DNA of 58,894 nt, taken from assembly GCF_918697925.1 (NCBI RefSeq), contig NZ_CAKKMF010000025.1, positions 1 to 58,894 on the forward strand, written 5' to 3'. The stretch is from Arthrobacter sp. Bi26. GTDB lineage: Bacteria; Actinomycetota; Actinomycetes; Actinomycetales; Micrococcaceae. The position numbers and the translations under genes were made by a program. This document shows positions 19,559 to 28,609 of this stretch, piece by piece (the stretch's first letter is position 1; each line of letters starts with the position of its first letter). The notes beneath the pieces are model-generated. The model saw only the letters and a program-made list of their open reading frames with translations, had not been told where the DNA came from and made no database searches.

Positions 19559-20443
19559 TTACTTGGCCGGCCGGGTCGCGTGGCCGCCGAACTGGTGGCG
19601 CAGGGCGGACACCATCTTCATGGCCGGCGAGTTGTCCTCGCGGGAGGAGAACCTGGCGAACAGCGCAGCCGTGATCGCCGGTGCCGGCACAGCGTTGGCA
19701 ATTGCCTCCTCGACGGTCCAGCGGCCCTCGCCCGAATCCTCGACGTAGTCGGAGATCGATTCCAGTCCGGGGTCCTCGTCAAGGGCCTTGACCATGAGGT
19801 CCAGGAGCCAGGAGCGCACAACCGTCCCTTTTTGCCAGGCCCGGAAAGTCCCGGGGAGATCGGCGACGATCTCCTTGGCGGCCAGGAGTTCGTACCCCTC
19901 GGCGTAGGCCTGCATCAGGCCGTATTCGATCCCGTTGTGGACCATCTTGGCGTAGTGGCCGGCACCAACACCGCCGACGTGCACAAAGCTGTCGGCCCGC
20001 TCGCCTGCGGGACGGAGCGCGTCAAAGACGGGAAGGGCCCGTTCGATATCGGCGGCATCGCCGCCCGCCATGAGGCCGTAGCCGTTCTGGAGGCCCCAGA
20101 CCCCGCCGGACACGCCGCAGTCCGCAAAGCGGATTCCCTTTTCGGCCAGCGTTGCACCGTGCTTCTGGTCTTCCGTGAACCGGGAGTTGCCGCCGTCGAT
20201 CACGAGGTCACCGGCGTCGAGCTTGGTGCCCAGTTCGGTGATCACGGCGTCGGTGATCTCGCCCGAGGGGACCATGACCCAGATGAGGCGCGGCGCCGGG
20301 ACGGCGGCGATGAGTTCGTCCAAGGTGGCGACGTCGGCAACGTCGGGGTTGCGGTCAAAACCGGTGACCTCGATCCCGCCGTTGCGCAGACGTTCGCGCA
20401 TGTTGAAGCCCATTTTTCCAAGGCCGATTAGTCCGATGTGCAC
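19559..20443 (-). CDS. gnd: 6-phosphogluconate dehydrogenase, decarboxylating, short GndA type
   Basis: A 294-residue enzyme that converts 6-phosphogluconate to ribulose 5-phosphate and CO2. The Rossmann motif GLIGLGKMG (4-12) is followed by an acidic residue after the second strand (VTGFDRN), which favours NAD over NADP. Substrate and catalytic signatures are DGGNSRF, CGVSGGVWGLQNGYGLM and GHYAKMVHNGIEYG (catalytic Lys). The short form (about 300 residues rather than about 470) is common in actinobacteria, and its place between dnaN and recF is typical. GTG start. Confidence 0.96.
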   Translation of the reverse strand: MHIGLIGLGKMGFNMRERLRNGGIEVTGFDRNPDVADVATLDELIAAVPAPRLIWVMVPSGEITDAVITELGTKLDAGDLVIDGGNSRFTEDQKHGATLAEKGIRFADCGVSGGVWGLQNGYGLMAGGDAADIERALPVFDALRPAGERADSFVHVGGVGAGHYAKMVHNGIEYGLMQAYAEGYELLAAKEIVADLPGTFRAWQKGTVVRSWLLDLMVKALDEDPGLESISDYVEDSGEGRWTVEEAIANAVPAPAITAALFARFSSREDNSPAMKMVSALRHQFGGHATRPAK

Positions 20444-20547
20444 GGGATGAACTCTTTTCTGCGCTGGGGTGCTTCGTTGGGGACCGTCACCCAGGTCACT
20501 GGCAGTTGTGGCCGTTTTGTGGGGTCAAAACGGCGCACATCTGTCAG

Positions 20548-21672
20548 CTAGTTGGGCAGCCTCACGGGCATGACGAGGTAGCGGTAGTCACCCTGGTCCT
20601 CGCCCTCGGCGTCCTGCTGGGCTGTGATCATGGCCGGCTTGGGTGCGGTGGTGAAGGAGAACCGCACGAACTTGGTTTCGATGACGCTCAGGCCCTCGAT
20701 CAGGTAGTGCGGGTTGAAGGCCACGGTGATGTCCTCGCCGGACAACTGGGCTTCGAGCTCTTCGGAGGCCTGGGCGTCCTCGCCGGTGCCGGCGTCCAGG
20801 TGCAGCTGGCCCTGGGTGAAGGCGAGCCGGACCGGGGTGTTGCGTTCGGCCACGAGCGAGACGCGGCGCACGGCTTCGACCAGTTCCTGGGTCTGCACGG
20901 TGGCGTGGATGGGTGTGGAGTCCGGGAACAACGAGCGGATTTTGGGGTAGTCGCCGTCCACCAGCAGCGAAGTGGTGGTCCTGCCGCCGCTTTCGAAACC
21001 GATCAGCCGGCTGTCGTCGTCGGCGAGGGCGATGTTGATGTCGCCGCTGCTGCCCAGCGTTTTTGCCACTTCGTTGAGGGTCTTGGCCTTGACCAGGGCG
21101 CTCGTGGAGATGCCGGGAGTCGCAGGCTTCCACGGAACTTCCCGCATGGCCAGGCGGTAACGGTCGGTGGCAAGGAGGGTGATGAGATCGTCCTCGATTT
21201 CCATCCGAACGCCGGTCAGGATCGGCAGGGTGTCGTCCTTGCTGGCCGCGATGATCACCTGGGACACCGCCTGGGCGAACGAATCGCCGGGAACGGTGCC
21301 GCTGATCGTGGGGAGGGCCGGCAGCGGCGGGTATTCGGCCTCGGGCATCGTGGCCAGGTGGAAGCTGCTTCGGCGACATGTGAGAGTCACCTTGTTGCCG
21401 TCGGTTTCGACCTCGACGGGGGCGGACGGCAGGCTGCGGCAGATGTCCGCGAGCAGGCGGCCCGATACCAGGATGGTGCCTTCGGTGCTGATGTCAGCAG
21501 GGATTTCGAGCCTCGCGGAGGTCTCGTAATCGAAGCTCGAGAGGCTGACGGTACCGGCTTCAGCCTTCAGGAGCAGGCCTGAAAGTACGGGAACGGGCGG
21601 CCGCGGAGACAACGACCGGGCGGTCCATGTCACGGCTTCTGCCAGGACGTCCCGTTCGACTCTGAACTTCAC
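20548..21672 (-). CDS. dnaN: DNA polymerase III beta sliding clamp
   Basis: The 374-residue ring subunit that tethers polymerase to DNA. It starts KFRVERDVLAEAVTW and has three repeated clamp domains, ending in YRYLVMPVRLPN with the expected MPVR motif that forms part of the peptide-binding pocket. The GTG at 21672 (codon before KFR) is the family start; an upstream reading to 21771 adds a non-homologous stretch inside the origin region. Transcribed away from oriC. Confidence 0.97.
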   Translation of the reverse strand: MKFRVERDVLAEAVTWTARSLSPRPPVPVLSGLLLKAEAGTVSLSSFDYETSARLEIPADISTEGTILVSGRLLADICRSLPSAPVEVETDGNKVTLTCRRSSFHLATMPEAEYPPLPALPTISGTVPGDSFAQAVSQVIIAASKDDTLPILTGVRMEIEDDLITLLATDRYRLAMREVPWKPATPGISTSALVKAKTLNEVAKTLGSSGDINIALADDDSRLIGFESGGRTTTSLLVDGDYPKIRSLFPDSTPIHATVQTQELVEAVRRVSLVAERNTPVRLAFTQGQLHLDAGTGEDAQASEELEAQLSGEDITVAFNPHYLIEGLSVIETKFVRFSFTTAPKPAMITAQQDAEGEDQGDYRYLVMPVRLPN

Positions 21673-22258
21673 GGAAGGGTGCCGCCTTTCATTGCTGCTG
21701 TTGGTGCTGAATTCGCTACGACTGCTCAGGCTGCCGCGGACCTCGGCAGGGATGCCGAACTCCGTCAACAAGGGAATCGTCCGCCCTCCCCGGGCCTCAT
21801 GGCCCGGTAGGGAACCACAAAAGATGTCCGGGACGGACGCACTGCTGACAGCTTAGCCCCAAGGTGAGCGTTTCTCCCATCCCCGGGTTACAAGAGTGTT
21901 GTTCGCGGGGCCGGTCTCCTGTGCCGGTCCGGAACGGGCCTGGGCACTGCTCGGGGGGCGGAAGGAGATTGTTGTTTGAGGGAAATTCATTTTCTTGGGA
22001 TTAGCAGTGTTAATAACTGCTGTGGAAACTGTGGATAACTCGATCCTGCCGTGCGAATCCGCGGTTAAGCCCTGTTCATGGACTGTGGGCGGAGCAGGTT
22101 TTAAACAGGGTGTGGATGGGGACAAGTTTTTTGGCCGATTCGCCGATCCACAGGAGCCTTAAGGGTTTTAAGCCCATTAACCGCGGTTGTCCCCTTAAGT
22201 ATCCACAGGGTTGTCCACAGGGCCCTGTTAATAAGGTAAGAGTGCGCCGGCCGAGGGC
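21673..22258. other. oriC: oriC, dnaA-dnaN intergenic region
   Basis: 586 bp without a gene between dnaA and dnaN, the usual actinobacterial origin position. DnaA-box matches are reverse TTATCCACA at 22030-22038 and TTGTCCACA at 22211-22219, with weaker sites at 22021, 22111, 22144 and 22199. The 9-mer TTATTAACA appears reversed at 22008 and 22226. An A/T-rich run (about 21968-22017) beside the 22008-22038 sites could be the unwinding element. Exact boxes are fewer than in the 4.97-5.93 kb region. GC skew could not be computed. Confidence 0.85.
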
Positions 22259-23680
22259 TCAGGAATTACGCTGCTGCTGCTTGATCCGGTTGGTCAGCTC
22301 GGTCACCTGGTTGTAGATGACCCGGCGCTCAGCCATGAGTTCGCGGATTTTGCGGTCGGCGTGGATCACGGTGGTGTGGTCGCGGCCGCCCAACTCCTGC
22401 CCGATCTTGGGCAGGGACATGTCCGTGAGCTCCCGGCACAGGTACATGGCAATCTGCCGTGCGGTCACCAGCGTGCGGGTGCGCGACTTGCTGCAGAGTT
22501 CCTCCATGCTGAGCTTGAAGTAGTCGGCCGTCTGCGTGAGGATCTGGGCCGAGGTGATTTCCTGGGCACCGTCGTCGGTGATGAGGTCCTTGAGCACCAT
22601 TTCGGCCAGGGCCACATCCACCGGCTGCCGGTTCAGGCTGGCGAAGGCCGTGACGCGGATGAGGGCACCCTCAAGCTCGCGGATGTTGCTGGAAATCTTC
22701 GAGGCGATGTATTCGAGGGCATCATCCGGGGCGGAGAGGCCTTCGCTGAGCGCCTTCTTCCGGAGGATCGCGATGCGGGTCTCCAGTTCGGGCGGCTGGA
22801 TGTCGGTCAGCAGGCCCCACTCGAAGCGCGACTTCATGCGGTCCTCGAAGCCGGCGAGCAGCTTCGGCGGCTGGTCCGAGGTGATGACCACCTGCTTGTT
22901 GTTGTTGTGCAGGGCGTTGAACGTGTGGAAGAACTCCTCCAGCGTCCTGTCCTTGCCGGCCAGGAACTGGATGTCGTCGATCAGCAGCACGTCCACGTTG
23001 CGGTACGTGGTCTTGAAGCTGGTGCCTTCGTCGTCGCGGATGGAGTTGATGAAGTCGTTGGTGAATTCCTCGGAATTGACGTAGCGGACCCGGATCCCGC
23101 TGTAGAGCCGGCGCGCATAGTGGCCGATCGCGTGAAGCAGGTGGGTTTTGCCGAGGCCGGAGTCGCCGTAGATGAACAGCGGGTTGTAGGCCTTCGCCGG
23201 CGCCTCCGCCACAGCCACGGCGGCTGCGTGGGCGAACCGGTTGGAGGAACCGATCACGAACGTGTCGAAGACGTACTTCGGGTTGAGGCGGCCGAATTCG
23301 TGCGAGGTGCTCGGCAGCATCGGCTGCGGCTTTAACTCCACGGTCGGGTCAGCGGCCAGGGAAAGTTCGACGGCGGGTTCGGGCTCTGTGTGCAGGGGCA
23401 CCAGGTCAGTGTCGACGTCGATCGCGCAGCGGATTTCGTCGGAAAACACGCTGCGGAGGGCGTCGTCGAGGGCTTCCTTGACCTGGGTCTGCAGCACTTC
23501 GCGGGTGAGCTCGTTGGGGACGGCCACCAGAAGGGTGGAACCGATCAGGCCCTGGGCCTGGGCCAGGATGACGAAGCCGCGCTGCCGGGGAGAGACACGG
23601 TGGTCGTTCTCCAGGAGGCTCACAACCCGCCGCCAGGAACTTCCGACAGTGTTGGCTTGGTTGGCTTCGTCTACTGTCAT
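22259..23680 (-). CDS. dnaA: Chromosomal replication initiator DnaA
   Basis: A 473-residue AAA+ initiator that binds DnaA boxes and melts the origin. N-terminal domain I (1-85) interacts with helicase or partners; domain II is a short acidic linker. Domain III has Walker A GDSGLGKTHLLHA (about residue 172), Walker B VLLIDDIQFLAG, and sensor motifs. Domain IV carries the box-binding helix-turn-helix with signature GGRDHTTVIHADRKI. The ATG at 23680 is preferred over an adjacent TTG at 23683. DnaA boxes in its own upstream region suggest autoregulation. Confidence 0.98.
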   Translation of the reverse strand: MTVDEANQANTVGSSWRRVVSLLENDHRVSPRQRGFVILAQAQGLIGSTLLVAVPNELTREVLQTQVKEALDDALRSVFSDEIRCAIDVDTDLVPLHTEPEPAVELSLAADPTVELKPQPMLPSTSHEFGRLNPKYVFDTFVIGSSNRFAHAAAVAVAEAPAKAYNPLFIYGDSGLGKTHLLHAIGHYARRLYSGIRVRYVNSEEFTNDFINSIRDDEGTSFKTTYRNVDVLLIDDIQFLAGKDRTLEEFFHTFNALHNNNKQVVITSDQPPKLLAGFEDRMKSRFEWGLLTDIQPPELETRIAILRKKALSEGLSAPDDALEYIASKISSNIRELEGALIRVTAFASLNRQPVDVALAEMVLKDLITDDGAQEITSAQILTQTADYFKLSMEELCSKSRTRTLVTARQIAMYLCRELTDMSLPKIGQELGGRDHTTVIHADRKIRELMAERRVIYNQVTELTNRIKQQQRNS

Positions 23681-24142
23681 CAATCAGTTCCTCAAACTTG
23701 CTGGCCTGCATTACGTGCATCCACGCGGTCCGGAGCTGTCCACCGGCCGGCTCAATCCACAGGGTTATGCACAGTCCGTGGACAAGGGGTTACTGAGACA
23801 CTGTAGGGGATCAAAACGCTAGAAGATAGCTGGGTTCAGTCCTGTGGATAATTACACCGTTGTGGTTCTCAAAAGGGGCCTGTGACCGGGCTCATCCACA
23901 GGCTGACGGACGGGTTAGCCACAGCTGGGGAAAGGTTGAGAAGCAACCCCCGGTTTGACTCGGGAGGTCGGCAAGCCCTAACGTTGTGAAGTCCCATGTG
24001 TACGCTTTTCGCCTCATCTGAATCTTTCCCGACGCCCCGCGTCGTGCGAGTTACGAGGGAAGCGGCACATCCAAAACTTAGCGTCGGCCAGTTCTTCCCC
24101 TTGATCGGGTGGGCGCACCTTTGATCCACTGGAGTAACTAAC
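23681..24142. promoter_or_regulatory. dnaA/rpmH divergent regulatory region with DnaA boxes
   Basis: 462 bp without a gene. Consensus DnaA boxes are TTATGCACA at 23765-23773 and reverse TTATCCACA at 23843-23851. Variants lie at 23753 (12 bp from the first), 23778 (reverse), 23892 and 23915. The sites lie between dnaA and rpmH and probably allow DnaA to control both promoters. Confidence 0.7.
23955..23984 (+). promoter_or_regulatory. Probable rpmH promoter
   Basis: TTGACT (23955-23960), an 18-bp spacer, then TAACGT (23979-23984), giving a leader of about 150 nt before rpmH. Confidence 0.5.
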
Positions 24143-24280
24143 GTGAGCAAGCGGACTTTTCAGCCGAATAACCGCCGTCGAGCCAAGAAGCACGGCTTCC
24201 GCCTTCGTATGCGTACCCGTGCCGGCCGTGCCATCCTGGCAGCCCGTCGTGGCAAGGGCCGCACCGAACTGTCGGCCTAA
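24143..24280 (+). CDS. rpmH: 50S ribosomal protein L34
   Basis: A 45-residue, highly basic ribosomal protein: [20 protein letters not shown], then [14 protein letters not shown] and KGR, the diagnostic L34 pattern. GTG start at 24143. Heads the conserved rpmH-rnpA-yidD-yidC-jag-rsmG cluster. Confidence 0.98.
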   Translation: MSKRTFQPNNRRRAKKHGFRLRMRTRAGRAILAARRGKGRTELSA

Positions 24281-24321
24281 ATAACTGACTCGTCGGTCTA
24301 CATCCCTGTGCGAGTTGAACG

Positions 24322-24732
24322 GTGCTAGCCACCAGGAACCGTCTGCGGACATCAACCGATTTTTCAACAACTGTACGTTCCGGTGTCCGCAATGGACGCC
24401 GGAACGTAGTGTTATATACGGCAGCTCTCGCTGCCGATGAACCAAGCCGGATCGGATTCATCGTTTCCAAGAGTGTCGGGAACGCTGTTGTCAGGAACCT
24501 CGTTAAGAGGAGACTGAGAGAAGCCGGTGCATTGTCGTTGCAGAAATACGGCAGCGGGTTCGCCATCGTGGTCCGGGCACTGCCCGCTGCGGCGGGGGCC
24601 AGCTGGGACCAGCTGCTCGCCGACTATGACGCCGCTTTGGAGACGACCATGAAACGGCTGGGCGATCGCCTTCCAGAGGCTGCTTCACCAGGTTCTTACA
24701 AGACGACACAGGAAGGGACCCCGCGTGCGTAA
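24322..24732 (+). CDS. rnpA: Ribonuclease P protein component
   Basis: The 136-residue basic protein subunit of RNase P, which helps the catalytic RNA trim the 5' ends of pre-tRNAs. It begins MLATRNRLRTSTDFSTTVRSG and contains the RNR signature as KSVGNAVVRNLVKRRLREA. GTG start, 41 bp after rpmH. Its 3' end overlaps yidD by 8 bp in another frame. Confidence 0.96.
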   Translation: MLATRNRLRTSTDFSTTVRSGVRNGRRNVVLYTAALAADEPSRIGFIVSKSVGNAVVRNLVKRRLREAGALSLQKYGSGFAIVVRALPAAAGASWDQLLADYDAALETTMKRLGDRLPEAASPGSYKTTQEGTPRA

Positions 24733-25120
24733 CTCAACTGCCGCCGTCGTCCCTCCTGCAAAATCCGCAGCAGCATGGTTGGGCCGGGCAGTCTGGAACT
24801 TGCCCCGCAATGTCCTCATTCTGTTGCTTCAGGCGTACCGCAAGGTGATCTCACCGCTGTACGGCCAGGTTTGCCGCTTCTTTCCCAGCTGCTCGGCCTA
24901 TGCCCTTGAGGCGATTACGGTCCACGGCGCGGTGAAAGGAAGCTGGCTGGCGGCGAGGCGCCTGTCGCGCTGCCATCCCTGGAACGCCGGTGGCGTGGAC
25001 CATGTCCCCGCCGGCAAATGCGAGTGGCCCGCAGACCGCACCCCCACAATTGTTGTGCTGAACAATCCGGACAAGTACCTGGCTGCTCAGACTGATGGAG
25101 AAGGCCGCTCTGCGGCCTAA
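24725..25120 (+). CDS. yidD: Membrane protein insertion efficiency factor YidD
   Basis: 131 residues. The family core is LLQAYRKVISPLYGQVCRFFPSC, then YALEAITVHGAVKGSWLAARRLSRCHPW, with conserved Cys residues in FFPSCS and SRCHPW. YidD is a small membrane-peripheral protein that aids YidC-dependent insertion. An N-terminal extension of about 30 residues and a C-terminal tail of about 40 exceed the usual 70-90 residue core. GTG start overlapping rnpA. Confidence 0.94.
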   Translation: MRNSTAAVVPPAKSAAAWLGRAVWNLPRNVLILLLQAYRKVISPLYGQVCRFFPSCSAYALEAITVHGAVKGSWLAARRLSRCHPWNAGGVDHVPAGKCEWPADRTPTIVVLNNPDKYLAAQTDGEGRSAA

Positions 25121-25136
25121 CGAATAGGGATATCGT

Positions 25137-26117
25137 ATGGACTTCTTTGAAACAATCATGTTTCCGTTCAAGTGGCTGGTCTCAGCCATCATGGTGGTCT
25201 TCCACGATGGCCTGAGCGCCATCGGCATGCCCGCTGCCAGTGGCTGGACGTGGACCCTGTCCATCATCGGGCTGGTGCTGGTGATCCGTGCCGCCCTGAT
25301 TCCCGTGTTCGTCAAGCAGATCAAGGCCCAGCGAGGCATGCAGCTGCTGCAGCCGGATCTGAAGAAGCTGCAGGACAAGTACAAGGGCAAGACCGACCAG
25401 CTGTCCCGCCAGGCCATGGCGCAGGAACAGATGGCCCTGTACAAGAAGCACGGCACCAACCCGTTCTCTGCCTGCTTGCCCATGCTGATCCAGATGCCCT
25501 TCTTCTTTGCCCTCTTCCAGGTCCTCTCCGGCATTACGGCCGCGGCCACCAGCGGGAAGAGCATCGGGGCGATGAGCCACGAACAGGTCGTGCAGTTCGA
25601 TCAGTCGACCATTTTCGGTGCCCCGCTCTCCGCGACGCTGCTCCACGGCACCCCCGAGGGCGGCAACGTCGTTGCGGTGTGGGTCCTCTCCATCGTGATG
25701 ATCCTGGCCATGACGGCCTCGCAGTTCATCACGCAGAAGCAGATCATGGCCAAGAACATGTCCGAAGAGGCCCTGGCGAGCCCGTTCATGCGCCAGCAGA
25801 AAATGATGCTCTACATCCTGCCGGTCGTCTTCGGTGTGGGTGGCATCAACTTCCCCATCGGCGTCCTGATCTACTGGACCACCACGAACCTTTGGACCAT
25901 GGGGCAGCAGTTCTTCGTGATCCGCCGGATGCCTACGCCGGGTTCCCCCGCCGCCAAGGCTCTCGCCGAGCGCCGGGCAGCCAAGGGCCTGCCCGCACTG
26001 CCCCTCCTGGGCGGCAAGAAGGTCGACGCCGAGGCAGCCGAGGCCTCCGCCGCGGCCGCCGTGGAAGCCAAGACCCAGCGCGTCCAGCCGCAACGTAAGA
26101 ACAGGAAGAGGAAGTAA
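25137..26117 (+). CDS. yidC: Membrane protein insertase YidC
   Basis: A 326-residue Oxa1/YidC-family insertase with five to six membrane helices and a basic C-terminal tail ending KNRKRK that probably contacts ribosomes. The hydrophilic-groove Arg lies in the segment VIRAALIPVFVKQIKAQ. A long cytoplasmic hairpin (PDLKKLQDKYKGKTDQLSRQ) follows, then FSACLPMLIQMPFFFALF. ATG start 16 bp after yidD. The stop shares one base with the jag start. Confidence 0.96.
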   Translation: MDFFETIMFPFKWLVSAIMVVFHDGLSAIGMPAASGWTWTLSIIGLVLVIRAALIPVFVKQIKAQRGMQLLQPDLKKLQDKYKGKTDQLSRQAMAQEQMALYKKHGTNPFSACLPMLIQMPFFFALFQVLSGITAAATSGKSIGAMSHEQVVQFDQSTIFGAPLSATLLHGTPEGGNVVAVWVLSIVMILAMTASQFITQKQIMAKNMSEEALASPFMRQQKMMLYILPVVFGVGGINFPIGVLIYWTTTNLWTMGQQFFVIRRMPTPGSPAAKALAERRAAKGLPALPLLGGKKVDAEAAEASAAAAVEAKTQRVQPQRKNRKRK

Positions 26118-26719
26118 TGTCTGCCGAGAGCACCGAACACGCTATTTCCGCCGAGTTTGACGAGGACCGGGACGACGCCCAGGATGCGGCCCAGGACTCG
26201 TCGCAGGACGACGCCCAGGGAGCACAGGCCGGCACCGGCAAGAGTGTTTCCGCAAGCCGCCTCGAAGAAGAAGGCGACGTCGCTGCGGACTACCTTGAGG
26301 AGCTGCTGGACATCGCGGACATCGATGGCGACATCGACATCGAGGTCCGCAACGGTCGCACGTATATCTCGATCGTCGCCGAAGAAGAATCGGCCGGGCT
26401 GGAAAGCCTTGTGGGCCGTGACGGCGAAGTCCTTGAGGCGCTCCAGGAACTGACGCGGCTCGCCGTGCTCTCCGCGACGGAGAACCGGTCCCGCCTGGTC
26501 CTGGATATCAACGGGTACCGTGCGGAGCGTGCCGGCGACCTGCAGAAGATCGCTGAAGACGCCGTCGCCGCGGTCAAGGATTCCGGCGAGGCCGTTGCCC
26601 TGGCTCCGATGAGCGCCTACGAGCGCAAGATCGTGCACGACGCCGTCGCCGATTTGGGGCTCGTCAGCGAGTCCGAAGGCGAAGGCGCCGACCGGCACAT
26701 CGTTGTCTCCGCAGACTGA
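26117..26719 (+). CDS. jag: Jag/KhpB-type R3H and KH RNA-binding protein
   Basis: 200 residues. An acidic low-complexity N-terminus (about 1-45) precedes a KH-like domain (LLDIADIDGDIDIEVRNGRT, then GRDGEVLEALQELTRLAV) and a C-terminal R3H domain (LAPMSAYERKIVHDAVADLG). These proteins bind RNA and affect cell-wall growth or division in Gram-positives. Overlaps the yidC stop (TAATG), so translation is probably coupled. Confidence 0.93.
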   Translation: MSAESTEHAISAEFDEDRDDAQDAAQDSSQDDAQGAQAGTGKSVSASRLEEEGDVAADYLEELLDIADIDGDIDIEVRNGRTYISIVAEEESAGLESLVGRDGEVLEALQELTRLAVLSATENRSRLVLDINGYRAERAGDLQKIAEDAVAAVKDSGEAVALAPMSAYERKIVHDAVADLGLVSESEGEGADRHIVVSAD

Positions 26720-26735
26720 ACCGTTGACTAGCTTG

Positions 26736-27386
26736 ATGGTTGAAATTACCGCCCATGAACTCAAGGCAGCAGAGTCCATCTTCGGTGACCGCCTGGAACT
26801 GGCGACGCGCTACGTCGAGCACCTGGCGACGTCCGGGACCGAACGGGGCCTGATCGGGCCCCGGGAAGTGCCCCGGCTGTGGAGCCGGCACGTGCTCAAC
26901 TGCGCCGTCATCGAGAGCCAGATTGCCCACGGAAGCCATGTCGCCGACGTCGGCAGCGGCGCCGGCCTACCCGGCCTGTGCCTGGCCATCGCCCGGCCGG
27001 ACCTGGAGCTGACGCTGATCGAACCGTTGGAGCGCCGCGTCATCTGGCTCCAGGAGGTGGTGGATGACCTTGGCCTCGAGAACGTCACGATCATGCGCAC
27101 CCGCGCGGAACTCGCAGTGGGACTCGTGAACGCCGACGTCGTTACGGCCCGCGCGGTATCCGCGTTGTCCAATCTCGCCGGACTGACCATTCCGCTCCTG
27201 GCCGGCAAGGGCGAAGTCGTTGCCATTAAGGGACGCAGCGCCGGCGAAGAAATCGAAAAGGCGGCCAAGATTATTCGCAAGCTGGGCGGCACTAAGACGT
27301 CCGTGGTGGTGGTGGGCGAGGACCTGCTCGAGGAACCCACCACTGTTGTGCGAATCGTAGTGAACAAGCCTCAAAAGATTACCTAG
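26736..27386 (+). CDS. rsmG: 16S rRNA (guanine-527-N7)-methyltransferase RsmG
   Basis: A 216-residue SAM-dependent methyltransferase that modifies G527 of 16S rRNA. SAM-binding motif VADVGSGAGLPGLCLAIARP is followed by LTLIEPLERRVIWL and the RAVSALSNL block. The ATG at 26736 is chosen; TTG codons at 26703 and 26724 are alternatives, the first overlapping jag. RsmG loss is a known route to low-level streptomycin resistance in other bacteria. Confidence 0.95.
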   Translation: MVEITAHELKAAESIFGDRLELATRYVEHLATSGTERGLIGPREVPRLWSRHVLNCAVIESQIAHGSHVADVGSGAGLPGLCLAIARPDLELTLIEPLERRVIWLQEVVDDLGLENVTIMRTRAELAVGLVNADVVTARAVSALSNLAGLTIPLLAGKGEVVAIKGRSAGEEIEKAAKIIRKLGGTKTSVVVVGEDLLEEPTTVVRIVVNKPQKIT

Positions 27387-27473
27387 CACCGGCCCCGGTG
27401 CCCGGGGAGTCTGAGGGGAAGAGGTTAGGCTAGTAACCGGCAGTAAAAGCCGAATGAGAGTGAGCGTGTCATA

Positions 27474-28541
27474 GTGAGCAGTAGCGAAGCTTCCACACAG
27501 CGGATCCCGCCGTTTGTGTCCCTGGGGTCCGCACGGGCGTTTACGGCTCCTGCAGTAGCTTTTGACTACTCCGGAAATCACACGGCTTCGGTTGCCAAGG
27601 CTGTCGGGATGGCCGGTGTTTCACGTGAAACCTCTCTTCCGCACACCGGGAACGTGCTGGACTCCATCGACGATTCCAGCCCCATCGCCCGGGAACTCGC
27701 GCATGAGAACAAGCGCCGCGAACGGCTGCTCGGCCGGCAACTGCCCAAACCGGAAAAAACCCGGGTCTTCACCGTTTCCAACCAGAAGGGCGGCGTCGGC
27801 AAAACGACGACGACCGTCAATATCGCCGCCGCGCTGGCGGCGGCAGGCCTGAAAGTGCTCGTGATCGACATCGATCCGCAGGGCAACGCCTCCACAGCCC
27901 TGGGAATCGAGCACCACGCCGACGTCGACAGCATCTACGATGTCCTGATTAACGATGTCCCGCTGAAGGACGTTGTGGCCCCGTGCCCCGACATCGATAA
28001 CCTGATCTGTGCGCCCGCCACCATCCACCTTGCCGGCGCCGAGATTGAACTCGTCAGCCTGGTGGCCCGCGAGCAGCGGCTGCGCCGCGCCATCGATGTG
28101 TACTCCAAGGAGCGCGCCAAGAATGGCGAGGATCGGCTGGACTACATCTTCATTGACTGCCCGCCCAGCCTCGGACTGCTGACAGTCAATGCCTTCTGTG
28201 CGGCCAGCGAAGTCCTCATCCCGATCCAGTGCGAGTACTACGCCCTTGAAGGCCTCAGCCAGCTCCTGAAGAACATCGAGATGATTCAGAAGCACCTGAA
28301 CGCCGATCTGGTTGTCTCCACAATTCTGCTGACCATGTATGACGGCCGCACCAATCTCGCTGCCCAAGTGGCAGCCGAGGTCCGGGAGCACTTCCCGAAG
28401 CAGGTGCTCGGTGCCGTGGTGCCGAGGTCGGTGCGTATTTCCGAAGCACCGAGCTACCAGCAAACTGTCATGACGTATGATCCCTCTTCCAGCGGCGCCC
28501 TGTCCTACCTGGAAGCCGCAGCGGAAATCGCGGAACGTTAG
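27474..28541 (+). CDS. parA: Chromosome-partitioning ATPase ParA (Soj)
   Basis: A 355-residue Walker-type partition ATPase. Deviant Walker A QKGGVGKTTTTVNIAAAL at about residues 103-120, switch motif DIDPQGNAS, and Walker B DYIFIDCPPSLG. ParA forms a nucleoid-bound gradient that moves ParB-parS complexes. GTG start at 27474; an ATG at 27609 would give 310 residues and is a fair alternative, as the first 45 residues are unusual. A parS site lies inside the N-terminal coding region and encodes VSRET. Confidence 0.96.
   Translation: MSSSEASTQRIPPFVSLGSARAFTAPAVAFDYSGNHTASVAKAVGMAGVSRETSLPHTGNVLDSIDDSSPIARELAHENKRRERLLGRQLPKPEKTRVFTVSNQKGGVGKTTTTVNIAAALAAAGLKVLVIDIDPQGNASTALGIEHHADVDSIYDVLINDVPLKDVVAPCPDIDNLICAPATIHLAGAEIELVSLVAREQRLRRAIDVYSKERAKNGEDRLDYIFIDCPPSLGLLTVNAFCAASEVLIPIQCEYYALEGLSQLLKNIEMIQKHLNADLVVSTILLTMYDGRTNLAAQVAAEVREHFPKQVLGAVVPRSVRISEAPSYQQTVMTYDPSSSGALSYLEAAAEIAER
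27617..27632. promoter_or_regulatory. parS: parS site inside parA
   Basis: TGTTTCACGTGAAACC: the 14-bp palindrome GTTTCACGTGAAAC with one deviation at the last base of the consensus. Located in parA codons 48-53. Confidence 0.93.
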
Positions 28542-28609
28542 AATCTTTTCAAGAATTGCACTAGCCAGAGCCAGGTGAATCCCGGCTCTTCCACTGGAGG
28601 GATTTATCC

